The position numbers and the translations under genes were made by a program. From CAIUSP01 sp040375675 (GTDB lineage Bacteria > Actinomycetota > Thermoleophilia > Solirubrobacterales > 70-9), in NCBI GenBank assembly GCA_040375675.1, contig JBEIRY010000051.1, positions 1 to 11,850 on the forward strand: a DNA stretch of 11,850 nt, in the 5' to 3' direction. Below are positions 1 through 8,901 of this stretch, piece by piece. Every line of letters begins with the position of its first letter. Positions within the stretch are counted from its first letter, which is position 1. The notes beneath the pieces are model-generated. The model ran no database searches. It saw only the letters and a list, made by a program, of their open reading frames with translations, and was not told the origin of the DNA.

Positions 1-50
1 TCGTTCTGTTCTTCCACGTTCTCGTTCTTCTCCTCGTCAGCAGCCATCAT
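1..50 (-). CDS. rpsQ: Small ribosomal subunit protein uS17 (N-terminal fragment, cut by window edge)
   Basis: Only the first 16 codons are inside the window. Seen: an open frame starting ATG-ATG that reads MMAADEEKNENVEEQN and runs off the left edge. The first ATG shares its A with the last base of the rpmC stop (TGATG), and a purine-rich GAGG stretch inside the end of rpmC lies just upstream. Known: rpsQ follows rpmC in the S10/spc cluster of most bacteria, and uS17 is a primary 16S rRNA binder of the 30S subunit. The identity therefore rests mainly on position, because the conserved uS17 core lies outside. The visible part is an acidic, probably disordered leader that most uS17 proteins lack. 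The second ATG (47) is an alternative start. Confidence 0.7.
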   Translation of the reverse strand, partial: MMAADEEKNENVEEQN

Positions 51-265
51 CAGGACCTCATCTCCTTCTCGATGTCGATCCCGCGCTGTCTGGCGATCGT
101 CAGCAGGCGCGCCAAGTCACGCTTGGAGGTACCAAGGCTCGAAGTGTTCTCCAGCTCACCCGTGCTGTGTTTGATCCGCAGGGCAAACCGCTCTTCGTGA
201 GCGCGCCTCAAAGCCTCCACCAACTCTTCGTCCTTCATCGAATGAATCTCACTTGCCTTCGTCAC
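50..265 (-). CDS. rpmC: Large ribosomal subunit protein uL29
   Basis: This 71-residue protein has the normal uL29 length and layout: an N-terminal helix with the MKDEELVEALRRAHEE pattern, then the RFALRIKHSTGELENTS stretch, then a second helix carrying the RDLARLLTIARQR signature. uL29 binds 23S rRNA at the polypeptide exit of the 50S subunit, next to uL23, where it contributes to docking of nascent-chain factors (family knowledge). The start codon is GTG, overlapping the rplP stop by four bases (GTGA). A GAGGGG Shine-Dalgarno lies 8 nt upstream inside rplP. No ATG occurs until codon 10, which would remove conserved residues, so the GTG start is well supported. The stop overlaps the rpsQ start by one base. 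Confidence 0.96.
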   Translation of the reverse strand: MTKASEIHSMKDEELVEALRRAHEERFALRIKHSTGELENTSSLGTSKRDLARLLTIARQRGIDIEKEMRS

Positions 266-681
266 TCGCTCGACCCCTCTCGGCGGACGACCTTGGTCCG
301 AATCGGAAGCTTGGAACCGGCAAGGGTCATCGCCTCCTTGGCGAGATCATCCGGCACACCTGCGATCTCGAACATCACGCGCCCGGGCTTGACCACGGCA
401 ACCCAGCCTTCAGGGTTTCCCTTTCCGGAGCCCATCCTGGTCTCGGCAGGCTTCTTGGTCACAGGCTTGTCGGGGAAAACGGTAATCCAGACCTTTCCAC
501 CACGCTTGATCTTTCGGGTCATCGCAACTCGAGCAGCCTCGATCTGACGGTTGGTGATCCAACCGCGCTCCAACGCCTTGAGCCCGTACTCTCCAAAGCT
601 CACGGCGGTTCCGCCCTTCGAGTTGCCCCGACGACGTCCACGCATCTGCTTGCGGTGCTTGACCCGCTTCGGCATCAGCAT
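262..681 (-). CDS. rplP: Large ribosomal subunit protein uL16
   Basis: At 139 residues this is typical of uL16, a late-assembling 50S protein near the A-site tRNA elbow that helps shape the peptidyl-transferase region. Visible family marks are the MLMPKRVKHRKQ N-terminus, the GWITNRQIEAARVAMTR segment (about 40-56), the VWITVFPDKPVTKKPAETRMGSGKG region (about 64-88) with the conserved Arg-Met-Gly-x-Gly-Lys-Gly loop (82-88), and the C-terminal AGSKLPIRTKVV. The start is the first of two near ATGs (MLM). An AGAGGA ribosome-binding site 9 nt upstream suits the first ATG better. The start overlaps the rpsC stop as TGATG, and the 3' end overlaps rpmC by four bases. Confidence 0.97.
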   Translation of the reverse strand: MLMPKRVKHRKQMRGRRRGNSKGGTAVSFGEYGLKALERGWITNRQIEAARVAMTRKIKRGGKVWITVFPDKPVTKKPAETRMGSGKGNPEGWVAVVKPGRVMFEIAGVPDDLAKEAMTLAGSKLPIRTKVVRREGSSE

Positions 682-1352
682 CAGCGCTCGTCCTCTACTT
701 CCTCGCCACCACGATTGCGGTAGCCCTCGGGCATGACCTCACCCTTGTTGATCCAACACTTGACACCTATCCGGCCGGTTGTGGTCTTGGCCTCTACGAA
801 CCCGTAATCGATATCGGCGCGCAAGGTGTGCAGCGGGACACGGCCTTCGGAGTAGCCCTCTGTACGAGCCATCTCGGCACCGCCGAGTCGGCCGGATACC
901 TGGACCTTTACGCCTTCTGCACCGGAGCGAATTGCGGATGTGAGCGCGCGACGCATCGCACGGCGGAAAGCCACTCGGTTCTGCAGCTGCTCGGCGATTG
1001 CCTGTGCGACCAGCTGGGCATCGAGCTCAGGGCGCTTGATCTCCTTGATGTTGACCTTGACGGCCTTGCCGGTGATCTTGTGGAGCTCGCGACGCAGTGC
1101 ATCCACCTCGCTGCCGGACTTGCCGATCACGATGCCTGGCCTGGCGGTAGAGATATCGACGGTGATCTCCTGGGCAGACTTCTGTATCTGGATGTCGGAG
1201 AGACCGGCGTGAGCCAGCTTCTCCTCGATGTGCTCACGGATGGCTATGTCTTCCATCAGGTAGTCCGCGTAGTCACTCTCGGTGAACCAGTTGGACTTCC
1301 AATCCTGGATGTAGCCAACGCGGAAGCCGATCGGATGGATCTTCTGGCCCAT
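681..1352 (-). CDS. rpsC: Small ribosomal subunit protein uS3
   Basis: The 223-residue uS3 is full length. It begins with the canonical MGQKIHPIGFRVG. A type II KH domain follows, with the GKSG loop at residues 77-80 inside a VIGKSG context. The C-terminal domain shows the GRLGGAEMARTEGYSEGRVPLHTLRADIDYG pattern (about 154-184) and the GVKCWINKGE end. uS3 sits on the 30S head at the mRNA entry channel, where its basic residues take part in mRNA unwinding (family knowledge). It ends in a short acidic tail, GGEEVEDER. The start is decided by a consensus AGGAGG 9 nt upstream, within the end of rplV. Start and rplV stop overlap as TAATG; stop and rplP start overlap as TGATG. Confidence 0.98.
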   Translation of the reverse strand: MGQKIHPIGFRVGYIQDWKSNWFTESDYADYLMEDIAIREHIEEKLAHAGLSDIQIQKSAQEITVDISTARPGIVIGKSGSEVDALRRELHKITGKAVKVNIKEIKRPELDAQLVAQAIAEQLQNRVAFRRAMRRALTSAIRSGAEGVKVQVSGRLGGAEMARTEGYSEGRVPLHTLRADIDYGFVEAKTTTGRIGVKCWINKGEVMPEGYRNRGGEEVEDER

Positions 1353-1903
1353 TACTGCTCGCCTCCTGCCTTCAACGCGACTTTGATGTGGCTGGTCCGC
1401 TTGTTGATCCGGGTGGCGCGGCCCATCGCCCGCGGGCGATACCGGCGGAGGGTCGGTCCCTCATCCACGGTGATCTCGGTGATCCGCAGGTCATCGGCAA
1501 TCAGGTCGTGGTTGTGCTCGGCATTGGAGGCAGCGGAGTTGACCAGCTTCGCGATGTCCTGGGCAGCGCTGCGGGGAGAGAACCTGAGCAACGCGATCGC
1601 CTCGGGCACGGCCATGCCACGGACCTGATCGGCGACCAGACGTGCCTTGCGGGGGGCGATCCGTACATAGCTTGCCTTGGCTCGAACCACCGGAGACTCG
1701 GTCGGAACCTTTTTCGTCTCAGTCTCTGCTGCGTCCTTCTTCGCTGCAGTCTTCTTGGCCGCAGGCTTCTTGGCCGCAGGCTTCTTGGCCGCGTCCTTCT
1801 TGGCTGCAGGCTTCTTGGCTGCAGCCTTCTTGGCAGCAGGCTTCTTGGCCGCAGGCTTCTTGGCCTCGGTCTTGTCTGAAGTCTTCTTCTTCTCGTCAGC
1901 CAT
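1352..1903 (-). CDS. rplV: Large ribosomal subunit protein uL22 with long Ala/Lys-rich N-terminal tail
   Basis: The C-terminal 112 or so residues (from about 72) are a normal uL22. They include ASYVRIAPRKARLVADQVRG, the region forming the exit-tunnel hairpin near EGPTLRRYRPRAMGRA, and the closing RTSHIKVAL. uL22 contacts all six domains of 23S rRNA and lines the nascent-peptide tunnel (family knowledge). The first 71 or so residues are an added low-complexity tail of KKPAA-type pentads (nine copies, residues 15-59), then a short Glu/Thr/Pro linker. The ATG at 1903 follows the rpsS stop by two bases and has an AAGGAAGAG purine tract upstream. No downstream ATG exists before the conserved core, so the tail is almost certainly translated. 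The tail resembles those of histone H1-like and mycobacterial HU-like proteins in composition only. Confidence 0.95.
   Translation of the reverse strand: MADEKKKTSDKTEAKKPAAKKPAAKKAAAKKPAAKKDAAKKPAAKKPAAKKTAAKKDAAETETKKVPTESPVVRAKASYVRIAPRKARLVADQVRGMAVPEAIALLRFSPRSAAQDIAKLVNSAASNAEHNHDLIADDLRITEITVDEGPTLRRYRPRAMGRATRINKRTSHIKVALKAGGEQ
1727..1861 (-). repeat. Nine tandem 15-bp repeats encoding KKxAA pentads in the rplV 5' end
   Basis: Residues 15-59 of uL22 are nine consecutive five-residue units of the form Lys-Lys-X-Ala-Ala, where X is Pro five times, Asp twice, Ala once and Thr once. At DNA level the plus strand shows near-identical copies of cttcttggccgcagg, with mostly silent third-base changes and substitutions at X. 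The unit is exactly 15 bp, so gain or loss of a unit keeps the frame. Tandem arrays of this kind can change length by replication slippage. Confidence 0.95.
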
Positions 1904-1905
1904 GA

Positions 1906-2181
1906 CTACTCTTCCTTGCTCCCGGTTCCGGAATGGGCACGGAAGGTCCTGGTTGGAGCAAACTCACCGAGCTTGTGTCCCACCATCGACTCGGAGATGA
2001 AAACCGGCACGTGCTTGCGGCCGTCGTGAACGGCGATCGTGTGGCCGACCATCTCGGGAAAGACCGTCGACTTACGAGACCAGGTCTTGATCATCGTCTT
2101 GTCACCCGACTCATTCATCGTGGCGACCCGCTTGAGGAGTCTCTCCTCTGCCCACGGCCCCTTCTTGGTCGAGCGTCCCAT
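1906..2181 (-). CDS. rpsS: Small ribosomal subunit protein uS19
   Basis: The 91-residue protein matches uS19 throughout: MGRSTKKGPW at the start, the WSRKSTVFPEMVGHTIAVHDGRKHVPVFISE core (about 34-64), and the diagnostic GHKLGEFAPTRTF near residues 68-80. uS19 lies on the 30S head with uS13 and touches the A-site finger and tRNA (family knowledge). It starts three bases after the rplB stop, preceded by a GAGGGAAG purine tract inside rplB, and ends two bases before rplV. Length and ends are normal. Confidence 0.98.
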   Translation of the reverse strand: MGRSTKKGPWAEERLLKRVATMNESGDKTMIKTWSRKSTVFPEMVGHTIAVHDGRKHVPVFISESMVGHKLGEFAPTRTFRAHSGTGSKEE

Positions 2182-2184
2182 GGC

Positions 2185-3024
2185 CTACTTCTTCCCTCGC
2201 TTGCGACCGCGCACGATCATCTTGTCGGAAGCCTTGCCCTTCTTGCGGGTGCGGTAGCCGAGCGTCGGCTTGCCCCAAGGGGTTACCGGGTGGCCGCCAG
2301 GAGTCTTATGCGCCTCGCCGCCGCCATGCGGGTGATCGACCGGGTTCATCGCTACTCCGCGACTCTGAGGACGACGACCCTTGTGGCGATTACGTCCGGC
2401 CTTGCCGATCGTGACGTTCTGATGTTCGGAGTTGGAGAGGCTGCCAATGGTCGCGCGGCACTCGCGACGAACCATGCGCATCTCGGACGAGGGCAGGCGA
2501 AGGGTCACCATGTCGCCCTCTTTTGCGACCACCTGAATAGAGGTTCCAGCGGCACGACCGAGCTTTCCACCCTGCCCTGCTGTCATCTCGACGTTGTGAA
2601 CCACGGTTCCCGTTGGGATTGCCGAGAGGGGAAGCGCATTGCCCGGCTTGATATCTGCGCCTTCGCCAGAGCTGACGGTATCGCCAACGGATACCCCTTG
2701 AGGGCTCAAGATGTAGCTCTTCTCGCCGTCGGCGTAAACCAGCAGGGCGATGTAGGTGGTTCGGTTCGGGTCGTACTCGATACTTGCAACGCGAGCCGGG
2801 ATTCCGTCCTTGAGACGCTTGAAGTCGATCACCCTGTACTTGCGCTTGGCTCCGCCACCACGATGGCGCGAGGTTATGCGGCCGTTCGCGTTGCGGCCGC
2901 CGGTGCGCTTCTTGCCCTCGAGCAATGCCTTGGTCGGCTCAGTGTCGGGGGTCAACTCCTCGCGCAGCTGATAGGTGCTGAAGCGACGGCCCGGGCTGGT
3001 TGGCTTGGTCTTACGGAGTGCCAT
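2185..3024 (-). CDS. rplB: Large ribosomal subunit protein uL2
   Basis: At 279 residues, this is a full-length uL2, one of the most conserved 50S proteins, needed for subunit association and peptidyl-transferase assembly. The N-terminal OB-like RNA-binding domain shows GGRNANGRITSRHRGGGAKRKYR (about 42-64). The SH3-like domain follows, and the C-terminal extension carries NPVDHPHGGGE (about 227-237), with the conserved histidines placed close to the catalytic centre. The basic end is KMIVRGRKRGKK. The start overlaps the rplW stop as TGATG, with a GGAGGG ribosome-binding site inside the rplW C-terminus. Nothing is missing or unusual. Confidence 0.98.
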   Translation of the reverse strand: MALRKTKPTSPGRRFSTYQLREELTPDTEPTKALLEGKKRTGGRNANGRITSRHRGGGAKRKYRVIDFKRLKDGIPARVASIEYDPNRTTYIALLVYADGEKSYILSPQGVSVGDTVSSGEGADIKPGNALPLSAIPTGTVVHNVEMTAGQGGKLGRAAGTSIQVVAKEGDMVTLRLPSSEMRMVRRECRATIGSLSNSEHQNVTIGKAGRNRHKGRRPQSRGVAMNPVDHPHGGGEAHKTPGGHPVTPWGKPTLGYRTRKKGKASDKMIVRGRKRGKK

Positions 3025-3320
3025 CAGCCCTCCACCGCCGCGCCTTCGAAGAACTCGATCCTCTCGCCGGGTGCAAGCTGGACGATCGCCTTTTTCCAGG
3101 AGCGCGAGCGGCCGTTGTGGAGCCCCCGGCGCTTTGGCTTGGAGCGTACCTTCGAGGTACGAACCGCGCTGACCTTGACATCGAAGAGGTCCTCCACGGC
3201 GTCAGCGATCTGATGCTTGTGCGCCCGGTCGTTGACCCGAAACGTGTACTTGCCGGCCGCCATCAGCGCGTAGCTCTTTTCCGAGACGACCGGGCGGATG
3301 ATGACCTGAGTCGCATCCAT
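3024..3320 (-). CDS. rplW: Large ribosomal subunit protein uL23
   Basis: The 98-residue uL23 begins MDATQVIIRPVVSEKS, the family hallmark, and contains the TFRVNDRAHKHQIADAVEDLFDVKV segment and a basic tunnel-lip loop (KVRSKPKRRG). uL23 binds domain III of 23S rRNA beside the tunnel exit and is the main docking point for trigger factor and the signal recognition particle (family knowledge). The start overlaps the rplD stop as TGATG, with GAGG 7 nt upstream; the stop overlaps the rplB start in the same way. Translational coupling in both directions is likely. Confidence 0.97.
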   Translation of the reverse strand: MDATQVIIRPVVSEKSYALMAAGKYTFRVNDRAHKHQIADAVEDLFDVKVSAVRTSKVRSKPKRRGLHNGRSRSWKKAIVQLAPGERIEFFEGAAVEG

Positions 3321-4021
3321 CAGACGGCCTCGCTCTCGGACTCGACGCTTTCAGCCTTCTCTGGCGCAGTCTTGGAGTCCTCGGAGCCGCCGCGAGCGAC
3401 TTCGCCGGAGCGCTCTGCAAGCACTGCGAGTGCCGACTTGCTTATCGCGATGGACGCCGCGCCGATCACATCAGCAACGCCGGCAGAAGTTGCCTGAGCG
3501 ACGGTGACACGCTCGATATTGCGAAAGCTCTTTGCGGCTGCCTCCTCATCGGGGCCTACGATCACCAGCAGCGGCAGGTCGGCACCCCACTTGCTCACAC
3601 CCTGCGCGGCCTGCTTGGTCGAAGGCTCGGTGAATCCGGACGCGTCGAGAATGGCAACTGAGCCGCGCTCGGCGTGGACCGAAAGCGCGGAGCGGAGCGC
3701 TCGGCGCCGCTCGCGGCGGTTGACCTTGAAGACGTACGAACGTGGCTTCGGTCCGAAGGCAGCGCCACCGCCATAGCGATGAGGCACGCTGAGGGCACCA
3801 ACGCGGGCGCGGCCGGTGCCCTTCTGGCGCCAGGCCTTGGCTGTGGTCATCGAGACCTCGCCTCGAGTGAGAGAAGAATGCGTACCACGACGACGCGCGG
3901 CCAGGTCAGCCCGAGCGGCTTGATGAACGAGGGACTCGTGGAAGGGCTCACTGAACAGGCCAGTCGGAAGCGACTCGCTACCGCTGCCACCCAGAACCGG
4001 AGCCTTCTTGGCATCAGCCAT
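3320..4021 (-). CDS. rplD: Large ribosomal subunit protein uL4, with acidic C-terminal tail
   Basis: The 233-residue uL4 has the conserved extended tunnel loop (about 52-95, with TRGEV, AKAWRQKGTGRARVGALS, and the GGGAAFGPKPRSY end) followed by the globular Rossmann-like domain. uL4 binds 23S rRNA domain I, lines the tunnel constriction with uL22 and, in Escherichia coli, represses its own S10 operon (family knowledge; not shown here). It is about 25-30 residues longer than typical because of a Ser/Glu-rich tail from about residue 206. The ATG at 4021 overlaps the end of rplC by eight bases and is fixed by a GGAGGT site 8 nt upstream. Confidence 0.96.
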   Translation of the reverse strand: MADAKKAPVLGGSGSESLPTGLFSEPFHESLVHQAARADLAARRRGTHSSLTRGEVSMTTAKAWRQKGTGRARVGALSVPHRYGGGAAFGPKPRSYVFKVNRRERRRALRSALSVHAERGSVAILDASGFTEPSTKQAAQGVSKWGADLPLLVIVGPDEEAAAKSFRNIERVTVAQATSAGVADVIGAASIAISKSALAVLAERSGEVARGGSEDSKTAPEKAESVESESEAV

Positions 4022-4769
4022 CGCTTACGACCTCCACGGTTGCGTTGCGGGGGCCCGGAACCGAGCCAACGAGCAGCAACAGATTGCGCTCGGCATCGAC
4101 CTTGAAGACCTTGGAGCCGAGCTGGGTAACCCGCTTGCCACCCATCCGACCGGGCATCTTCCTGCCCTTGAATACGCGTGCGGGATCGGCGCTTGCGCCG
4201 ATCGAACCCGGGGCACGAACATTGTGAGATCCGTGAGACACGGGACCGCGACCGAAGTTGTGGCGCTTGATGGTTCCCTGAAAGCCTTTTCCGATCGAGA
4301 TCGCTGAGACCTTGACCTTCTTGCCCTGCTCGAACGACGCAACCGTAACCTTGTCGCCGAGCTTCGGACCGTCACCAGCGTCAGCGCTGATCTCTGGCGG
4401 CGCCTCCGTCGGCTCCTCGGCCTTGTCGGCTTCGTCGGCCTCGGTTTCGCCATCGGGGGCATCTTCCTCGGCCTGATCGCCCTCGGCAGCCGGCGACCCT
4501 GTGGAGATCTCGACGTCGCGGAACTCGACCAGCTTGCGCATCGGGGCAGCGTCGGATTTCTTCAGGTGACCAAGCTCGGCCTTGGTCAGCTTGCGTTCGG
4601 AGGTCTCGATGCCAGCCAACTGGACCGCGTCGTATCCGTCGCGGTCGCTGTTGCGCAGCGCGGTGACGACGCAAGGCTGAGCCTCGATCACGGTCACAGG
4701 AGTCGAAGTTCCGTCTTCGGCGTCGAAGATCTGGGTCATGCCGAGCTTGCGTCCGATGATCGCGGCCAT
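4014..4769 (-). CDS. rplC: Large ribosomal subunit protein uL3, with acidic internal insertion
   Basis: At 251 residues this uL3 is about 45 longer than usual. The ends are standard: MAAIIGRKLGMTQIF at the start, and the second half has SIGKGFQGTIKRHNFGRGPVSHGSHNVRAPGSIG, the GRKMPGRMGGKRVT loop that reaches the peptidyl-transferase centre, and LLLLVGSVPGP near the end. Between EFRDVEI (about 82-88) and LGDKVTV (about 137-143) lies an Asp/Glu/Ala/Pro-rich insert, where E. coli has only a short turn. uL3 is one of the two proteins that nucleate 50S assembly (family knowledge). The start overlaps the rpsJ stop as TGATG with GGAGA upstream. Confidence 0.97.
   Translation of the reverse strand: MAAIIGRKLGMTQIFDAEDGTSTPVTVIEAQPCVVTALRNSDRDGYDAVQLAGIETSERKLTKAELGHLKKSDAAPMRKLVEFRDVEISTGSPAAEGDQAEEDAPDGETEADEADKAEEPTEAPPEISADAGDGPKLGDKVTVASFEQGKKVKVSAISIGKGFQGTIKRHNFGRGPVSHGSHNVRAPGSIGASADPARVFKGRKMPGRMGGKRVTQLGSKVFKVDAERNLLLLVGSVPGPRNATVEVVSDG
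4368..4505 (-). other. Acidic low-complexity insertion within uL3
   Basis: Residues about 89-134 of uL3 are dominated by Glu, Asp, Ala, Pro and Gly, with many acidic residues and only one lysine. The reading frame is intact and conserved uL3 sequence resumes directly on both sides, so this is an in-frame insertion rather than a sequencing error. No repeat unit is obvious. Confidence 0.85.
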
Positions 4770-5089
4770 CAGAGCCTGATCTCCACATCTACACCGGCAG
4801 GGAGGGTCTCCATACGCTGAAGCTCATCCACCGTCTTCGGGGTCGGCTGATGGATATCGATCAGCCGTTTGTGGGTCCTGATCTCGAAGTGCTCGCGCGA
4901 GTCTTTGTCCTTGAACGGCGAGCGGATCACGCAGTAGACGTTCTTCTCAGTCGGGAGCGGGACAGGTCCCGAAACCGATGCGCCGGTCCTCTCGGCCGTC
5001 GAGACGATCTCCTGGGCAGCCCGATCTATGGCGTCGTGGTCGTACGCCTTGAGCCTGATCCTGATTTTTCCCGATGTAAGTGAGGCCAT
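4769..5089 (-). CDS. rpsJ: Small ribosomal subunit protein uS10
   Basis: The 106-residue uS10 contains KIRIRLKAYDHDAIDRAAQEIV near its start, the GPVPLPTEK loop that reaches into the 30S head, and the REHFEIRTHKRLIDI signature (about 65-79). It ends normally with PAGVDVEIRL. uS10 is a 30S head protein and, as NusE, also joins the NusB antitermination complex (family knowledge). The ATG at 5089 has GAGG just upstream, and an A-rich tract sits between a UUCG hairpin and the start. It is the first gene of the S10 block; its 156-nt leader follows tuf, and its stop overlaps rplC. Confidence 0.98.
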   Translation of the reverse strand: MASLTSGKIRIRLKAYDHDAIDRAAQEIVSTAERTGASVSGPVPLPTEKNVYCVIRSPFKDKDSREHFEIRTHKRLIDIHQPTPKTVDELQRMETLPAGVDVEIRL

Positions 5090-5130
5090 TGACCTCGAAA
5101 CGCTCCTGTTTTTTTCTCTTCCTTTTCGTG

Positions 5131-5158
5131 CGACGGGGGCGCCGAAGCGCCCCGGTCG
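5131..5158 (-). promoter_or_regulatory. UUCG-capped hairpin in the rpsJ (S10) leader, with a competing upstream arm
   Basis: On the minus strand a 7-bp GC stem (GGGGCGC / GCGCCCC) is closed by a C(UUCG)G tetraloop and extended by four more pairs (CGAC / GTCG) beyond a C-C mismatch. It ends 41 nt before the rpsJ ATG and is followed by purine-rich sequence, not by a T run, so it is not an intrinsic terminator. An upstream segment at 5198-5205 (minus CGCCCCGG) is perfectly complementary over 8 nt to the left arm region at 5148-5155, so two mutually exclusive folds are possible. A regulatory role is inferred. Confidence 0.55.
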
Positions 5159-5214
5159 AATTCCTTATGTCCTTTTTCGCCTTACCCCGTTCAAATGCCG
5201 GGGCGGCAACGTGT

Positions 5215-5241
5215 GAAGGGCTCCACCAAGTGGAGCCCTTC
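5215..5241 (-). terminator. Strong hairpin directly after the tuf stop (no U tract)
   Basis: An 11-bp perfect stem (GAAGGGCTCCA / TGGAGCCCTTC) with a 5-nt loop begins 4 nt after the tuf stop codon on the minus strand. No T run follows on either strand, so a simple intrinsic terminator is not supported. It may be a partial terminator, an RNase stop that protects tuf mRNA, or a processing site separating abundant tuf message from the S10 operon. Confidence 0.45.
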
Positions 5242-5245
5242 GGTA

Positions 5246-6430
<1,185 letters not shown>

Positions 6431-6579
6431 CTCGCTCCTTCTTTCTTTTTCTTCCGTATTTGCGAAGTTGTTTACAGATGGATCAGCCGCAGCGACCGGA
6501 AACTTCCCGGCTCTCCGGAAATGGTTCGGTAACTAACCGACGCGTGGAAATATAGACACACAGGCGCAATCAGGCACGC
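6431..6579 (-). promoter_or_regulatory. fusA-tuf spacer with alternative hairpins and a TATATT -10-like box
   Basis: On the minus strand this spacer has a 5-bp hairpin TCGGT-TAGTT-ACCGA (6526-6540). After it come three related arms: TTTCCGG (6521-6515), CCGGGAA (6510-6504) and TTTCCGG (6502-6496). The middle arm can pair with either outer copy, and the upstream pairing, with an AGAG loop, is the better one. A TATATT sequence (minus 6553-6548) resembles a -10 box but has no convincing -35. A separate tuf promoter or structured leader is possible; neither is proven. No small gene is seen. Confidence 0.35.
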
Positions 6580-8691
<2,112 letters not shown>

Positions 8692-8755
8692 CCTCTTTGC
8701 CTTTTCTTCTGGTTGGTGGTCTCGATTGACTTGCTCGACTGAAGGCTCGAGGCAG

Positions 8756-8777
8756 AAAAAAGGCCCTGAACGGGCCC
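8756..8777 (-). terminator. Intrinsic-terminator-like hairpin in the fusA leader
   Basis: On the minus strand GGCCC-GTTCA-GGGCC (8776-8762, 5 bp plus a possible outer G-T pair) is followed immediately by six T residues (8761-8756). This is the form of a factor-independent terminator. It lies about 65 nt before the fusA start codon and reads in the fusA direction. No minus-strand gene lies upstream within the window, so it would act as an attenuator of fusA or as the relic terminator of a displaced gene. The stem is short, so efficiency is uncertain. Confidence 0.55.
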
Positions 8778-8793
8778 GAGATGAGGAAGTCTG

Positions 8794-8806
8794 TTCGGTA
8801 CCCGAA
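8794..8806 (-). promoter_or_regulatory. Small hairpin preceding the fusA-leader terminator
   Basis: TTCGG-GTA-CCGAA forms a 5-bp stem with a 3-nt loop 16 nt upstream of the terminator-like hairpin on the minus strand. Its CGGGT loop side can also pair weakly with GCCCG of the terminator stem, which would be an antiterminator-type contact. The pairing is only 5 bp including one G-U, so a role is speculative. Confidence 0.3.
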
Positions 8807-8866
8807 AAAGCGCTTTTATCTTGAGCCGTCCTCCATAGTCGAACGAGTCGTTTACCTTTGCCCGGC

Positions 8867-8879
8867 GACGCAATGCGTC
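8867..8879. promoter_or_regulatory. 13-bp dyad in the fusA / membrane-protein divergent spacer
   Basis: The sequence GACGCA-A-TGCGTC is a perfect 6+6 inverted repeat around one base. A one-base loop cannot form in RNA, so a protein-binding operator is the more natural reading. It would lie just downstream of the candidate fusA transcription start. No second copy was noticed in the window. Confidence 0.25.
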
Positions 8880-8901
8880 TTTCGAGCACAAGCGGTCTCG
8901 C

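Noticed and set aside
1727..1861. CRISPR-like array
   Set aside because: The repeats are contiguous 15-bp units without spacers, in frame inside rplV.
1933..3213. A 426-codon plus-strand open frame opposite rpsS and rplB
   Set aside because: It is antisense to two perfectly conserved ribosomal genes, its product has no recognisable domain, and long antisense frames are common in GC-rich coding DNA.
5164..5194. Possible minus-strand rpsJ promoter (TTGAAC and CATAAG)
   Set aside because: The spacer is 19 nt and each hexamer matches consensus at only four positions, too weak to annotate.
8816..8836. Six-codon minus-strand leader ORF (ATG to TAA) in the fusA leader
   Set aside because: There is no Shine-Dalgarno before it and no run of regulatory codons. 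Chance is likelier, though it would matter if the fusA attenuator proves real.
8692..8889. 66-residue N-terminal extension of EF-G
   Set aside because: It has no EF-G homology, spans the leader hairpins, and the start at 8691 gives the exact family N-terminus.
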